Source: Nosema muscidifuracis
Lineage: Eukaryota; Microsporidia; Nosematidae
Assembly (NCBI GenBank): GCA_028335825.1
Contig: JAIOKI010000023.1
Location: 248,001 to 312,000 of the forward strand
Direction: 5' to 3'
DNA length: 64,000 bases
Shown here: positions 28,428 to 38,317 of the stretch, piece after piece
Position numbering within the stretch: position 1 is the stretch's first letter
How the letters are laid out: every line of letters starts with the position of its first letter
Notes under the pieces: generated by a model
Databases searched by the model: none
What the model was told of the DNA's origin: nothing
What the model saw: the letters and a program-made list of their open reading frames with translations, nothing else
Position numbers and translations under genes: made by a program

Positions 28428-28670
28428 ATGTATCCCCTCACTCTAGTAAGATTAAGTAAGAACAAATATATAAATTTTGAGTTAAAAAATGGATCAAAAG
28501 GAAGAGGATATCTTAGAAAATGTGATTTATTTATGAACTGCCATTTGGTTAATATGAACATGGAAGAGAGTGATGGATCTTCTGTATTCTTTAAAGAATG
28601 TTATTTGAGAGGTACTAGTATAAGAACAGTTAATGTTGATCCTTCTTTGTTACATCTGAATGAAAATTAA
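28428..28670 (+). CDS. LSM4: LSm4, Sm-like protein
   Basis: 80 residues. MYPLTLVRLSKNKYINFELKNGSKGRGYLRKCDLFMNCHL matches the LSm4 start ([40 protein letters not shown]). Sm2 reads FFKECYLRGTSIRTVNVD, as in the ECYIRGSTIKYLRI of LSm4. The protein ends soon after the Sm fold, without the Q/N- or RG-rich tail that drives P-body assembly in yeast and animals. It forms the LSm rings with LSm2 encoded just upstream, a rare direct linkage of two ring partners. Confidence 0.92.
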   Translation: MYPLTLVRLSKNKYINFELKNGSKGRGYLRKCDLFMNCHLVNMNMEESDGSSVFFKECYLRGTSIRTVNVDPSLLHLNEN

Positions 28671-28729
28671 TAAATTGTTTTTTTATAATACCAAGATGGT
28701 AGTCTTTTTAATTAATTAATTAATTTAGC

Positions 28730-29075
28730 TACATTTAAAAATATTTATAAATTGTAGATATAAAATAAAATATTTGTAAGTTATAGATATAAAATATTTG
28801 TAGTTATAGATATAAATTTTGATTATTATATTTGTAGTTATAAATATAAAATAAAATATTTGTAAGTTATAGATATAAATTTTGATTATTATATTTTTTA
28901 AGTCATAGATATAAAATTTGATTATTATATTTGTAATTTATAGAAAAAAGTTATGGTTGAATTATTTGTAAGTTATACATATAAACTAAAGTCATACCAT
29001 TTTTAATTATACATATAAACTAAAATCATATTATTTTTAATTATACATTAAACTAAAGTCATATTATTTTTAAAT
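28730..29075. repeat. Two adjacent tandem arrays of 25-45 bp A/T units
   Basis: From about 28745 to 28960 ATTTGTAAGTTATAGATATA recurs five or six times. From about 28985 to 29075 AACTAAAGTCATATTATTTT recurs three times. The 590-bp spacer to the ABC transporter shows nothing else. Confidence 0.75.
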
Positions 29076-29260
29076 CACTCACATAAAAGTTAGACTTGAA
29101 TTAGAAAAATTAAAACATTAAATATGTGACTAATAATATATCACATATAAACAATAATGTAAAATATTTGATTAATACCTTTTTTTATAAAAAAATACTT
29201 TAATAAACAATTATGCTGATAAATTAATTGTTTCTTTAATAATATAAGAAAATTAACCCT

Positions 29261-31012
29261 ATGGATTTTCATACAAAAGAAAATGAATTAATATGGAGAA
29301 ATCTTAATTTAAAATCAACAAATCCTACAAAACATCTTCTCACTAATATAAATGGTTCTGTTGGACCATCATCGATGACAGCTTTAATGGGTCCAAGTGG
29401 AGCTGGAAAAACAACTTTATTAAACGCACTTGCTGGCAGGTTACCTTCTAATATGTATCTTACAGGAGAAATTTTATTAAATTCAAACTTACGAAATGAA
29501 AATGATTGGCCTAAAATAATGGGATACGTTGAACAAGATTTTTATGGGTACGAAAATCAGACAGTATACGAGACATTAATTTTTTGTAATATAGTCAAAG
29601 GATCTTCTGATACACGTAATATCAATGATATAATGAATATACTTGGGTTAATTAAATTAAAAGATAATCTTGTTTGTAAACTGAGTGGAGGGGAGAAGAA
29701 AAGATTATCTATAGGAGTTGAACTTCTAGGTAATCCTCCTATTATATTTTTGGATGAACCGACTAGTGGATTAGATTCGTTCAATGCTATAAATATTTTA
29801 GAACTTCTAAAAAAACTTACTACATTTGGAAAAACTATACTTGTTACTATACATCAACCATCATACCAACAGATAGAATATTTCTCTAGAGTTATTTTGT
29901 TATCACAAGGTGGAATGATATATGAAGGACCTTTTGATGATTGTACTAATTTTTTTGGAGATTGTGGATACAATCTACCTCCAAATACAAATCCAACCGA
30001 CTTCTTTCTGGATGCTATATCATTAGATACACGTAATGATGAATCTATAAATAGAAGTATGAGTAAGATTAATGATATAAAGAAGAAATGGAAATCTCGG
30101 GAGAAAAGACATGAACCAAAAATATTTAGTGAAATTAAACCTGAAAAATCTAACAAAAATAGGGCTGTTTTTTGTATACTACTAAGAAGAAATATAACTG
30201 AATATTTTAGAAAAAGAACTTATCTTTGTATAAAAATTTTACAAAAAGTAGTTTTCATTTTGATATTCGGTCTGGCATATTTACGAATGGGATATTCAGT
30301 TAATGACGTTGGAAGTAGAAAAGGTTCATTCAATTTTCTTGTTCTAAATAATTTATTCGGTATATGTGGTCCAATTTTTAACGTATTTCCTCAAGAAAAA
30401 CGAGTGATAATTCGTGAGAGACGTTCTGGTATGTACAGTGGATACACATCCTTCTTATCAAAATTTATATCAGAAATACCATTTAATATAGTATACGAGA
30501 TGACGTATTTTATATCGTTGTACTGGATTATTGGACTTAATCCGAATGCTGGTCGTTTTTTTATTTGTTGTTTAATTGTAGCATCTCTAATAATTTTCTC
30601 TATATCATTTGGACTTACTATAAGTACAATATCACCTTCACAGAATATTGCACAAATTATTGGATCAACATTTATTCTTCTATTTGTTGTTTACAGTGGT
30701 GCTTTTGGTAGTACAGCTACTATACCTGTCTGGTTGAGGTGGATTATTTATATTTCTCCTGTTTATTATGCGTATACAGCTATTTTACAGAACCAGTTTG
30801 AAGGTGTATTTTTTTATAGCAAGGATGGTAATAAATTAATACCAGGTGAGGATTTTATATACCAGAATGATACTCAGATATTAGGGATGTGGTGGTGCAT
30901 ACTTCTTATTTGGTTGTATACTCTATCTTGGATTGTATTTGGATGTTTAGCTTTACAATATGTAACTAGGAGTAATATTAATTTAGAAAAGAATAAATCA
31001 GAAGAAGTTTAA
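29261..31012 (+). CDS. ABCG-family half-transporter (NBD-TMD)
   Basis: 583 residues. The nucleotide-binding domain is first: Walker A GPSGAGKTTLLNALAG at about 46, signature LSGGEKKRLSIG at about 147, Walker B IIFLDEPTSGLDS, and the H of VTIHQPSYQ. The membrane domain (about 300-570) has six hydrophobic spans, with the ABCG features IRERRSGMYSGYTSFLSKFISEIPFN and the late PVWLRWIIYISPVYYAYTAIL. Such half-transporters work as dimers and export lipids or drugs, or may import substrates in microsporidia, where the family is expanded. The substrate is unknown. The start has a CCC signal (ACCCTATGG). Confidence 0.95.
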   Translation: MDFHTKENELIWRNLNLKSTNPTKHLLTNINGSVGPSSMTALMGPSGAGKTTLLNALAGRLPSNMYLTGEILLNSNLRNENDWPKIMGYVEQDFYGYENQTVYETLIFCNIVKGSSDTRNINDIMNILGLIKLKDNLVCKLSGGEKKRLSIGVELLGNPPIIFLDEPTSGLDSFNAINILELLKKLTTFGKTILVTIHQPSYQQIEYFSRVILLSQGGMIYEGPFDDCTNFFGDCGYNLPPNTNPTDFFLDAISLDTRNDESINRSMSKINDIKKKWKSREKRHEPKIFSEIKPEKSNKNRAVFCILLRRNITEYFRKRTYLCIKILQKVVFILIFGLAYLRMGYSVNDVGSRKGSFNFLVLNNLFGICGPIFNVFPQEKRVIIRERRSGMYSGYTSFLSKFISEIPFNIVYEMTYFISLYWIIGLNPNAGRFFICCLIVASLIIFSISFGLTISTISPSQNIAQIIGSTFILLFVVYSGAFGSTATIPVWLRWIIYISPVYYAYTAILQNQFEGVFFYSKDGNKLIPGEDFIYQNDTQILGMWWCILLIWLYTLSWIVFGCLALQYVTRSNINLEKNKSEEV

Positions 31013-31119
31013 ATTAAAAATGAGTGATTTTTATTTTTACAAACTTCATTGTTCTTATTTTAGAAATATAATTTATTCTATTTGAGCTTAATTTTTTAAA
31101 ATTATATTTAAATAATGTA

Positions 31120-31320
31120 ATGACAAAAAAAATAAATTCAGAACAGATGATTATATAAATTCTGAACATTTATGAATAAAATAAATTTAGAACATTTAAA
31201 AAAATAAATGCAGAACATTTAAGAAAATAAATGCAGAACATTTAAGAAAAAATAAATTCAGAACATTTAAGAAGAAAATCAATTCAGAACATTTAAGAAA
31301 AAATCAATTTAGAACAGATA
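31120..31320. repeat. Tandem repeat, seven or more units of about 24 bp
   Basis: Units such as AAATAAATGCAGAACATTTA recur through the 545-bp spacer between the convergent ABCG and SPT16 genes. Some neighbouring units are identical. Confidence 0.85.
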
Positions 31321-31557
31321 ATTAGATAAATATAAAAAATCAGAATATGAAAAAATTTATAATTAGCTTTTATTTATTTTTTAATTTCTAATATACAAGT
31401 ACATTCTCTTTTTAAGAACAATTAAGTTTGTCTAGTTTCTCATAAAAATAGTTTAAATCATACTTAGTATTTTAATACAGTTATTCTAAACTGATTAAAA
31501 TAATATTATTGAGATATTTTAAATAGAGTAACTATAAACTCATAAAAATAATTTAAT

Positions 31558-34026
31558 TTATCTTCTTCTCTTTTTTCTTCCATCATCACTACTAAATTCT
31601 TCATCATCACTTTCTTCATAACTTGATTCTTCTTCATCACTAATATCAGTACTTACAGTAGACATATCTGAGCTCTCTTCAGATTCAGAAGAAATGCTAC
31701 TCTCTTCTTCTTCTTCTTCTTCCTCCTCTTCTTCACTTTCGTTATCATCAATTAATAACTCAGTCCATCCACCAGTAGCATAAAAAGAAATTGGATCTTC
31801 AAGAATCTTCTTTAAAACATTCTTCCATTGGATATTGAAAATAGTCTCCATAAAGACAATATTATTAGAATCAAGATAATCTTTAAACTTATTCATATAT
31901 GATGATTCAATAGATAATATCTTAGCAATAGTCTTATCTTTAAATATAAATACAACATCAGAAGTCTTAACATTATAAACAACTCTCTCAAAATTAACTA
32001 CTTCAATATCTTCTAAAGTCAAAACGAAGAAAGGCTGTTCATGAAGAGCTACTAAACATTCATGAGTCTTTTGAATAAAAACTGATTCTTTATGAGGTAC
32101 ACCATAAAATCCATCTTTAGGTCTTTGAACCTTTAATGAAGTTTCATTTTCAATTTTATTAACAAAATCTTCAAAAGCATAATTAAGTCTTTTTTGTCTA
32201 TCCTCTTCTTCTTTCTCAATAATAAATTCCATATGTTCATCCCCTCTTTTATGAGTATTATAAGTTAAGTTAGAACTTGCTTCTTGATAAAATTGAATAT
32301 TCTTAGTCTTCTTCTGATTGACTAAAATAGGACTATTTAAGTGAAAATGAATAATTGTTTTAGTCTGTACATTACCCTTTACATAAAAAACATGCTTAAT
32401 ATTAGTAAATAAAATATCAATTTTATCATCTAAAAATCTAAATCCATTTTCATGTAACTCTAAAATTCCAGTTTTTCTTTTTTTAATAGCTGTCTTAATA
32501 TCTGTTCTCATATAAATATCTTCTAAAGCAGCTTTCTTACTCTTTTCAATTAATTTATCCTGTTTAATAATTTCCTTATCACTTGATACACTAAATCTTG
32601 CTTTTAAATCTTGAATTTGATCATAAATTTCTCTTCCATTTCTTTCTGAAATATTTATGCTTTTTATGCTACTTAAAAATTTAGAATTTTTTAAATTAGA
32701 AAATTCAAAATTAAATTTTAACATTGTTTCATCAACAAGAACAACATTCTTGATATTTACTATATGAATTGGTATCATATGATCACTAATAGGAATACAA
32801 ACTGCATTATTATTGAAGTCTACAAATACTTTTCCTTTTCTTGGTATCATACTCTCTTTAGCATATGTTTTATGTTTAACTTCAACATCTTCATTATTTT
32901 CTGAATTATCTTTATTCTTATAGTAGTTATATTGATCCCTAATTAATTTTTCTAATAATTCTTTTTGATGTTCCTTTCTTCTTATATCTAATTCATGTTC
33001 TCTAGATTTATCTCTAAATCTTGGTCTATTATCTAAGAAATCTTCAAATTTATCATTGGGTGTTAAAAATACAGGAGTTTCATCTAAGTAGAAAGTATTA
33101 CTTAAAATAGAAGATCCATTACTTAACTTTAAAACAAAAACTAATCCATTAAGAATTCTAAATTCATTCTTAAAATTTACTTCTTCATTAAGTAAACCAG
33201 TAGTATACAAAAAATTATCATCACCAGTGAATCCATTATTTCTTAAATATTCAGAAACTTTTTCATGAACTATTTTTGAATTATCACCTGGACGAATTAA
33301 ACTAAGAATAAATTTTTGAGCGTTATAAAAAATATTTAAATCACTAAAAACTGTACGACCACCTTCAGCACAATATCCATTATATCTAATACCAATTCTA
33401 TAAGAATATTTAGACAATTCTGGTTCAAAACTGTACTCAATAGAACTATTATCAATACCATCAATAGGTCTATCAATTATTTCTTCTAATTTTTCAATAT
33501 CAAGTAAATTATCTTTGGCAAGTTCAGTACAATTTTTAATAATATGAGACATAACGATACCAGCCTTTTTACAATTCCTAAGTTCATCATCATCTTTATA
33601 TAAAAACATATGTTGTATTTCTTTAGAAACATCTTGACAAACTAAATCTTTAAGAATATTTTGACAAAACATTCCTCCGAGTTTACTTTTATCAACTACA
33701 CGCAAGTTTTGTATTTTAGATAAGATTCTACTAATTTCAGATAAATTACTTAAATCTTTTTCAATAACAAATGTTTCAACATTACTGAGATCACTAAGTA
33801 TATCAAGTTTCTTCTTCGCACTGAATATTTTACAAACAGTATCAAGTACAATTACAGTGTTTGGGAACTCGTAACCTAGTAAGTAATTAAACAAAGCAGA
33901 GTTTAAATTTGCTTGCTCTAAATCCTCACGGCTTCCTAAAATTATGACTATAGGGTCAGGTATCAGTCTTTTGATTTTTTCGAGTCGAGTCTGAAATTTC
34001 AAATTGTCAATTTTTATTTCTGTCAT
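31558..34026 (-). CDS. SPT16: FACT complex histone chaperone subunit SPT16
   Basis: 822 residues. The N-terminal aminopeptidase-like domain (about 1-345) includes GIRYNGYCAEGGRTVF and LRPGDNSKIVHEKV. Middle PH-like domains (about 380-740) contain MIPRKGKVFVDFNNNAVCIPI and the Spt16 hallmark region RTDIKTAIKKRKTGILELHENGFRF. A strongly acidic C-terminal tail (about 755-815, a run of Glu then Ser/Glu/Asp) binds H2A-H2B, and the protein ends in KKRRR. FACT reorganises nucleosomes during transcription and replication. Yeast Spt16 has 1035 residues. No CCC is seen near this start. The POB3 partner is not in the window. Confidence 0.94.
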   Translation of the reverse strand: MTEIKIDNLKFQTRLEKIKRLIPDPIVIILGSREDLEQANLNSALFNYLLGYEFPNTVIVLDTVCKIFSAKKKLDILSDLSNVETFVIEKDLSNLSEISRILSKIQNLRVVDKSKLGGMFCQNILKDLVCQDVSKEIQHMFLYKDDDELRNCKKAGIVMSHIIKNCTELAKDNLLDIEKLEEIIDRPIDGIDNSSIEYSFEPELSKYSYRIGIRYNGYCAEGGRTVFSDLNIFYNAQKFILSLIRPGDNSKIVHEKVSEYLRNNGFTGDDNFLYTTGLLNEEVNFKNEFRILNGLVFVLKLSNGSSILSNTFYLDETPVFLTPNDKFEDFLDNRPRFRDKSREHELDIRRKEHQKELLEKLIRDQYNYYKNKDNSENNEDVEVKHKTYAKESMIPRKGKVFVDFNNNAVCIPISDHMIPIHIVNIKNVVLVDETMLKFNFEFSNLKNSKFLSSIKSINISERNGREIYDQIQDLKARFSVSSDKEIIKQDKLIEKSKKAALEDIYMRTDIKTAIKKRKTGILELHENGFRFLDDKIDILFTNIKHVFYVKGNVQTKTIIHFHLNSPILVNQKKTKNIQFYQEASSNLTYNTHKRGDEHMEFIIEKEEEDRQKRLNYAFEDFVNKIENETSLKVQRPKDGFYGVPHKESVFIQKTHECLVALHEQPFFVLTLEDIEVVNFERVVYNVKTSDVVFIFKDKTIAKILSIESSYMNKFKDYLDSNNIVFMETIFNIQWKNVLKKILEDPISFYATGGWTELLIDDNESEEEEEEEEEEESSISSESEESSDMSTVSTDISDEEESSYEESDDEEFSSDDGRKKRRR

Positions 34027-34995
34027 AAGGATTAAAAAAAATATTTTTTTTTATAAATAAATTTATGAAAATTTCATGGTCTTTTATATGTTTAAAAGTT
34101 TGTATATTAATAGAATTTAATAAGAAATATTTTTAAAATTTTTATGAAAGATTATGAAAATGTTTTTTTTTAACTGTCTTTTTTGATTTTAAATAAAAAA
34201 AGATATTAACATAATAATTTTAATAATAAAATTTATTCTATTAAAAATTAAATCTTTTCTTAACTGTCTATGTTAATATAAAAAAATATTAACATAATAA
34301 TTTTAATAATTATTATTAGATAGTTTTTAGATAACATTTCTTATCGAATAATTGTAAAAAATAACGAAATCATATTTTCTTAAACTATTTATCAATAGAG
34401 ATTGATTAAATTTAATTAAAAAATTTATATTCAGTTAATTCTTAAGTATTTGTCATTTCATTATGAATAAAGTATATTTAAAAATAATATAATAAAAAGA
34501 TTTACTAAGACTTAAATGGCTTAAGAAATATTTTAACTAAATTATTAAATATAAATTAGAGCTATTCAGTCAAAGACTAATTGAGTTTAATAGCAATCAA
34601 ATGAAATAAAATTTTAAGATCAATTACAAAAAAATAAAATTTTAATAGCAATTACAAAGAAATAAAATTTTAGCAGCAATTACGAGATTTTATTAAATTT
34701 TAATAGAAATAATTCGATTTATATTATCCAATTGATAAAAATATTACCAAGGAATGTAGATATTGTAAACATACTTCATTATATAAAAACATATTCTTGT
34801 TCTAAGAACTAAAAAGTTTTAGTTAGTTTTATAAATAAAATAATAATCTTGATATATTTGACAGGGGTAATTAAATCGAGAAGGATAGGTAAGAAATAAC
34901 AAAAATATTAATTAATCTTAATGAATCAATAATCTATTTTTAAAAGGATTGAAATAAACATTATATTTAAAGAATTTTCAACCCCTTTTATTTTC
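34027..34995. other. 970-bp spacer with two duplications, no gene before 34996
   Basis: ATATTAACATAATAATTTTA is duplicated at about 34200 and 34288. GCAATTACAAAGAAATAAAA-type units recur three times at about 34590-34700. No RNA gene is recognised. The CCCC at 34982 belongs to the small ORF that follows. Confidence 0.55.
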
Positions 34996-35130
34996 ATGAG
35001 TAAGACATCTTTAAATTCAGAATTTATAATTGATGATAAACTTAAGGAGGAAGATATTCAAGATGCATTAAAGTCACATAGATTTATTGAATTGGAACAT
35101 ATTGAAGATTTCATAAATAAATATAAATAA
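34996..35130 (+). CDS. Small ORF, 44 aa, with a start signal
   Basis: The frame begins ATG AGT AAG at 34996, six bases after ACCCCTTTTA, the same start signal used by most genes here, and ends TAA at 35128-35130. The product is acidic and helical (MSKTSLNSEFIIDDKLKEED, then IQDALKSHRFIELEHIEDFI, then NKYK). No family is recognised. Against an A/T-rich background with frequent stops, 44 codons with a good signal and mixed codon use are more than expected by chance, but this is a weak call without a homologue. Confidence 0.45.
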   Translation: MSKTSLNSEFIIDDKLKEEDIQDALKSHRFIELEHIEDFINKYK

Positions 35131-35253
35131 TATTAAATATAAATAAATATAATAATATTAAATAGATTTATTGGAGATTTTATAAGTAATATTAAATAAT
35201 GTTAAATATATAAATAAATAAATATAAAAATATATAAATAAATATAAATAATA

Positions 35254-35718
35254 TTAAATAGATTTATGTACTTTTTGACAATGTCGATACCATCCAAATT
35301 TACAACTCTTTTCATTAAACTTGTACCCCAATAAAATCCAACAGTCACATCCTTCACAGAATCCTTCTAATCTTCCTTTAAACATTCTTACTTCAGGTTC
35401 AGGATATTTTATTCCTTTAGAATTAATTCCATGTTTATAGTTCATGTGATACCAATAACTACTATTCTTTAATTTAAACCATCTTCTACATTCATCACAA
35501 TAACCTTCTTTTTGTTCACCACTTCCTCTAGTGCTTTTTGGTTTGTAAGCATCTTTCTTTTCTAATTTCTTAGGCCTACTATTTTCATTATTAATTTTAT
35601 ACTCATCTAAATAGAATGAGTTATCAAGCAAAGACATCTCATCAGAATTCATTAAAAGTGATGATAAATTATTATCAGATGTTAAAAAAGTTTCTAAATG
35701 TAAAATAGGTTTTTTCAT
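35254..35718 (-). CDS. Rua1-type zinc domain protein (formerly DUF4451)
   Basis: 154 residues. The C-terminal 85 residues form two zinc-binding modules: CDECRRWFKLKNSSYWYHMNYKHG and CEGCDCWILLGYK followed by WYRHCQKVHK, each C-x2-C then H-x3/4-H. The phrase WFKLKNSSYWYHMNxxHGI is a hallmark of the fungal domain named after the Ustilago regulator Rua1. The N-terminal 70 residues are low complexity. Probable role: sequence-specific DNA-binding regulator; targets are unknown. No CCC precedes the start. The family assignment is from recalled motif similarity. Confidence 0.75.
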   Translation of the reverse strand: MKKPILHLETFLTSDNNLSSLLMNSDEMSLLDNSFYLDEYKINNENSRPKKLEKKDAYKPKSTRGSGEQKEGYCDECRRWFKLKNSSYWYHMNYKHGINSKGIKYPEPEVRMFKGRLEGFCEGCDCWILLGYKFNEKSCKFGWYRHCQKVHKSI

Positions 35719-35805
35719 ATTTATGCTAATATTAAATTATTTATTTTCTAATTCTAATAAAATACAGAACACTTTCATTTATAAAAATCTACAAATATTA
35801 AAAAT

Positions 35806-36051
35806 TTAATCTTTCTTATTTTTAAATTTGAGTGGATTTTTTCTATAAAAACTCCATGATGGTACACATACTACTAATACAATTAAAACTGTAAGAATTC
35901 CTAAATACAGTGTATATTTTAAATCAGATAAAGCTACACCAGTAATGAGAGAAAAAGCATACCCCAAATATATTATTACGTAGAAAAGTTTTCTTGATAA
36001 TTCTTGGCCATGATAATCAATAGGAGGATCTAACTTATCTAGTAAATTCAT
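35806..36051 (-). CDS. SPC1: Signal peptidase complex subunit SPC1
   Basis: 81 residues. IDYHGQELSRKLFYVIIYLGYAFSLITGV matches the IDxxGQxLAE plus first membrane span of SPC1/SPCS1. A second span (LYLGILTVLIVLVVCV) is followed by PSWSFYRKNPLKFKNK, the family's P-W-x-x-Y-R-x-x-P-L ending. The subunit sits in the ER membrane and tunes substrate choice of signal peptidase. The start has a CCC signal (ACCCTTAAATG). Its promoter is shared with the divergent tyrosinase-like gene, 68 bp away. Confidence 0.9.
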   Translation of the reverse strand: MNLLDKLDPPIDYHGQELSRKLFYVIIYLGYAFSLITGVALSDLKYTLYLGILTVLIVLVVCVPSWSFYRKNPLKFKNKKD

Positions 36052-36119
36052 TTAAGGGTAAAAAAAAGTGAGAAAATTTATGCAAAAAGGCATAAATAAA
36101 ATTAAAAAAATTAATTTGC

Positions 36120-37064
36120 ATGAAAGTTTTTCTTTTAATTTTAAAAATTTTATCAGCTGAACTTGTTGTAAGAAAAGAAATAAGAGACATGTCAGAAGAA
36201 GAATGGGATAGATATAAAACAGCTTTTAATCTATTCAAAGATAAAGGTCATTTGGCTTATATAGCAAAAATTCACATAGAAGTAGATTCTTATGCTCATA
36301 AGAATGGAAGATTTTTACCTTGGCATAGAATGTTACTTCTTTATGTAGAATCTATTTTACAGATGATAACAAAAGATTATAATATAAGTATTCCATATTG
36401 GGATTGGACAATTGATGCTTCAGATCCAAATAAATCCATTATTTTCACTGAAAAATATTGGGGAATTGAAGAATGTTATTTAGTATCTTATCCTTATGAA
36501 CATTGTCTACTTAGAAATGAAAGAAGTATAGAACCATTTTATAGTAGAAAAGATCTTGATAGGTTATTAGCAAAGAAAGTATCTTATAATGAATTTAGAG
36601 ATATCTTGGAATTAATACCTCATGCTTAAGTACATGCAAATGTAGGTGGAGAGGAAGGTGATATGTCACAAATGTTTAGTCCAAATGATCCAATTTTCTG
36701 GCATCATCATTCTTTTATAGATTATATATGGCATCAAAAACAAAAAAAAGATTTAAAAAATAATTATGAAGGAACTTATAATAATAAAAAATTAGAAAAG
36801 ACTGAAAGACTGTATCCATTTAATAAGAAGATAGAAGATGTTCTAGATATCGAAAAATGTAATATCAAATATAAACCTTTCAAACATGTAAAAACTATGA
36901 CTAAAAATATAAAAGCATCTGAGTTAAACATAAATTATATAAAATTTCATGACTATGATATCGAAAAAGTAAGAAAATATGAAAAGTTCATGAGAGGAGA
37001 AAGTAAAAAAAATTATTTAAGAAAAATATATGAATGGTTTACAGGAAATACAACCTTGGCTTAA
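36120..37064 (+). pseudogene. Tyrosinase-like type-3 copper protein, one in-frame stop
   Basis: One continuous frame of 315 codons is broken only by TAA at 36627-36629. The first part (169 aa) has a short hydrophobic leader (MKVFLLILKILSA), then VRKEIRDMSEEEWDRYKTAF, the CuA site with H in the AKIHIEVDSYAH stretch and FLPWHRMLLLYVESIL, and PYWDWTID. After the stop the same frame continues VHANVGGEEGD and the CuB site FSPNDPIFWHHHSFIDYIW, then about 120 residues. The stop falls inside H-x-x-x-H of CuB (PHA-stop-VH). Functional tyrosinases oxidise phenols to quinones for melanin or cross-linking. All other motifs are preserved. The protein is unexpected in a microsporidian and may have been acquired by transfer. 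The stop may be a recent mutation, an assembly error or a recoded codon. No CCC precedes the start. Confidence 0.85.
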
Positions 37065-37079
37065 TATTCTATTAAATGT

Positions 37080-38255
37080 TTAATTAAAGAAGTACACTTT
37101 GTTACTTTTAGATCCACAAACAAGTTGATTATTAAAATAGTCGAAGCAATATATCTCATCATCACATATCAAATCTCTAATAACTTTTTTCTTAGAAATT
37201 CTGTACATCTTAATAGTTTTATCTTTAGAACTTGATATAATAAGATCATTTAACAATAACACTTTATAAACAAAATCAACATGAAAATATTTTGTTATTA
37301 GTTTTCCAGTTTCTACAGACCAAAGTCGTACAGTCTTATCAAAAGATCCTGAAGCAAAATATATATTATTTGATGATAACGAAACAGATAAAACTTCTCT
37401 TTCATGTTTAACACGCTTATGTACTATAAAATCTTTCCATACAACTATATTTCCATCATCTGAACCTGATACCATGTATGATCCACTAATATCAATACAA
37501 TTAACACCAACACCATGTCCATTAACTTCTTTAAGATTAGATTCACCTCTATATATTTTTATTTTACCATCTCTAGATCCTGATACAATGACATCTTGAT
37601 TAGTAACTAAACAAGAAATGGATTTAATATGACCATATGAAAAAATACATTTTCCATCTAAATCAAAAATTTTCACACTTTTATCTCTCGAAGCAGATAC
37701 AATATATTTTTTAAAGAATTTTAAACCAACAACACCATCTTTATGACCAATAAAACTATGAATAAATTCACCATCACCAGAATACAATTTAATATCTCCA
37801 TCAATAGATCCAGAAACAACAAACTTCTTGCATGGTGAAATATCTAAACATTGAACCCAATGATTATGTTTTTTGACAATCTTCTTTTGAGTTTTAGTTA
37901 GTATATCCCAAAATCTTACAGTACAATCACTACCTCCAGTTACAAGTATTTCATCAAATTTTAGACAAAGAACTGGGCCCTCATGTCCACTGTATGAAGA
38001 AGAACAAAAAGTAGCAGCTTGTGTTGCTGGTTCTTCTTGATTTGTTCTAATTTTTATTATATCTTCACTATTAATATTAAGTCCTTCAATTGCTAATTGT
38101 AAAGTATCTGTAATTGGTACACTATTAATGTATAACGACATTGTTGTATTAATTAATGATTTTAATTGATCTACTGTAATTGTATCGGGAACTTGCATTT
38201 TTTCTGATAATGGTTTTCCATCTTGATCTTCAAATTCTACCAATAATAAGTTCAT
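37080..38255 (-). CDS. RSA4: Ribosome assembly factor RSA4/Notchless (NLE + WD40)
   Basis: 391 residues. An N-terminal NLE ubiquitin-like domain (about 1-68, LLVEFEDQDGKPLSEKMQVPDTITVDQLKSLIN) carries the loop that the AAA ATPase Rea1/Midasin pulls on. Eight WD40-like repeats follow (about 88-391), with GHEGPVLCLKF, VTGGSDCTVRFWD, VSGSIDGDIKLY and ASGSFDKTVRLWS. Rsa4 drives late pre-60S remodelling. Yeast Rsa4 is 515 residues. The start has a CCC signal. It is divergent from RPA135, with 62 bp between start codons, so two ribosome-production genes share one promoter region. Confidence 0.92.
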   Translation of the reverse strand: MNLLLVEFEDQDGKPLSEKMQVPDTITVDQLKSLINTTMSLYINSVPITDTLQLAIEGLNINSEDIIKIRTNQEEPATQAATFCSSSYSGHEGPVLCLKFDEILVTGGSDCTVRFWDILTKTQKKIVKKHNHWVQCLDISPCKKFVVSGSIDGDIKLYSGDGEFIHSFIGHKDGVVGLKFFKKYIVSASRDKSVKIFDLDGKCIFSYGHIKSISCLVTNQDVIVSGSRDGKIKIYRGESNLKEVNGHGVGVNCIDISGSYMVSGSDDGNIVVWKDFIVHKRVKHEREVLSVSLSSNNIYFASGSFDKTVRLWSVETGKLITKYFHVDFVYKVLLLNDLIISSSKDKTIKMYRISKKKVIRDLICDDEIYCFDYFNNQLVCGSKSNKVYFFN

Positions 38256-38317
38256 TTTTTTTTCTGGGTTAAAAAATTTAACAACTTTCTATATTTTTAA
38301 AAATTCCAGCCCATTAA

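Noticed and set aside
36663-37064. Separate 133-aa gene downstream of the tyrosinase fragment
   Set aside because: It is in the same frame as 36120-36626, contains the CuB half of the same enzyme and has no CCC signal at its ATG, so it is the rest of one gene.
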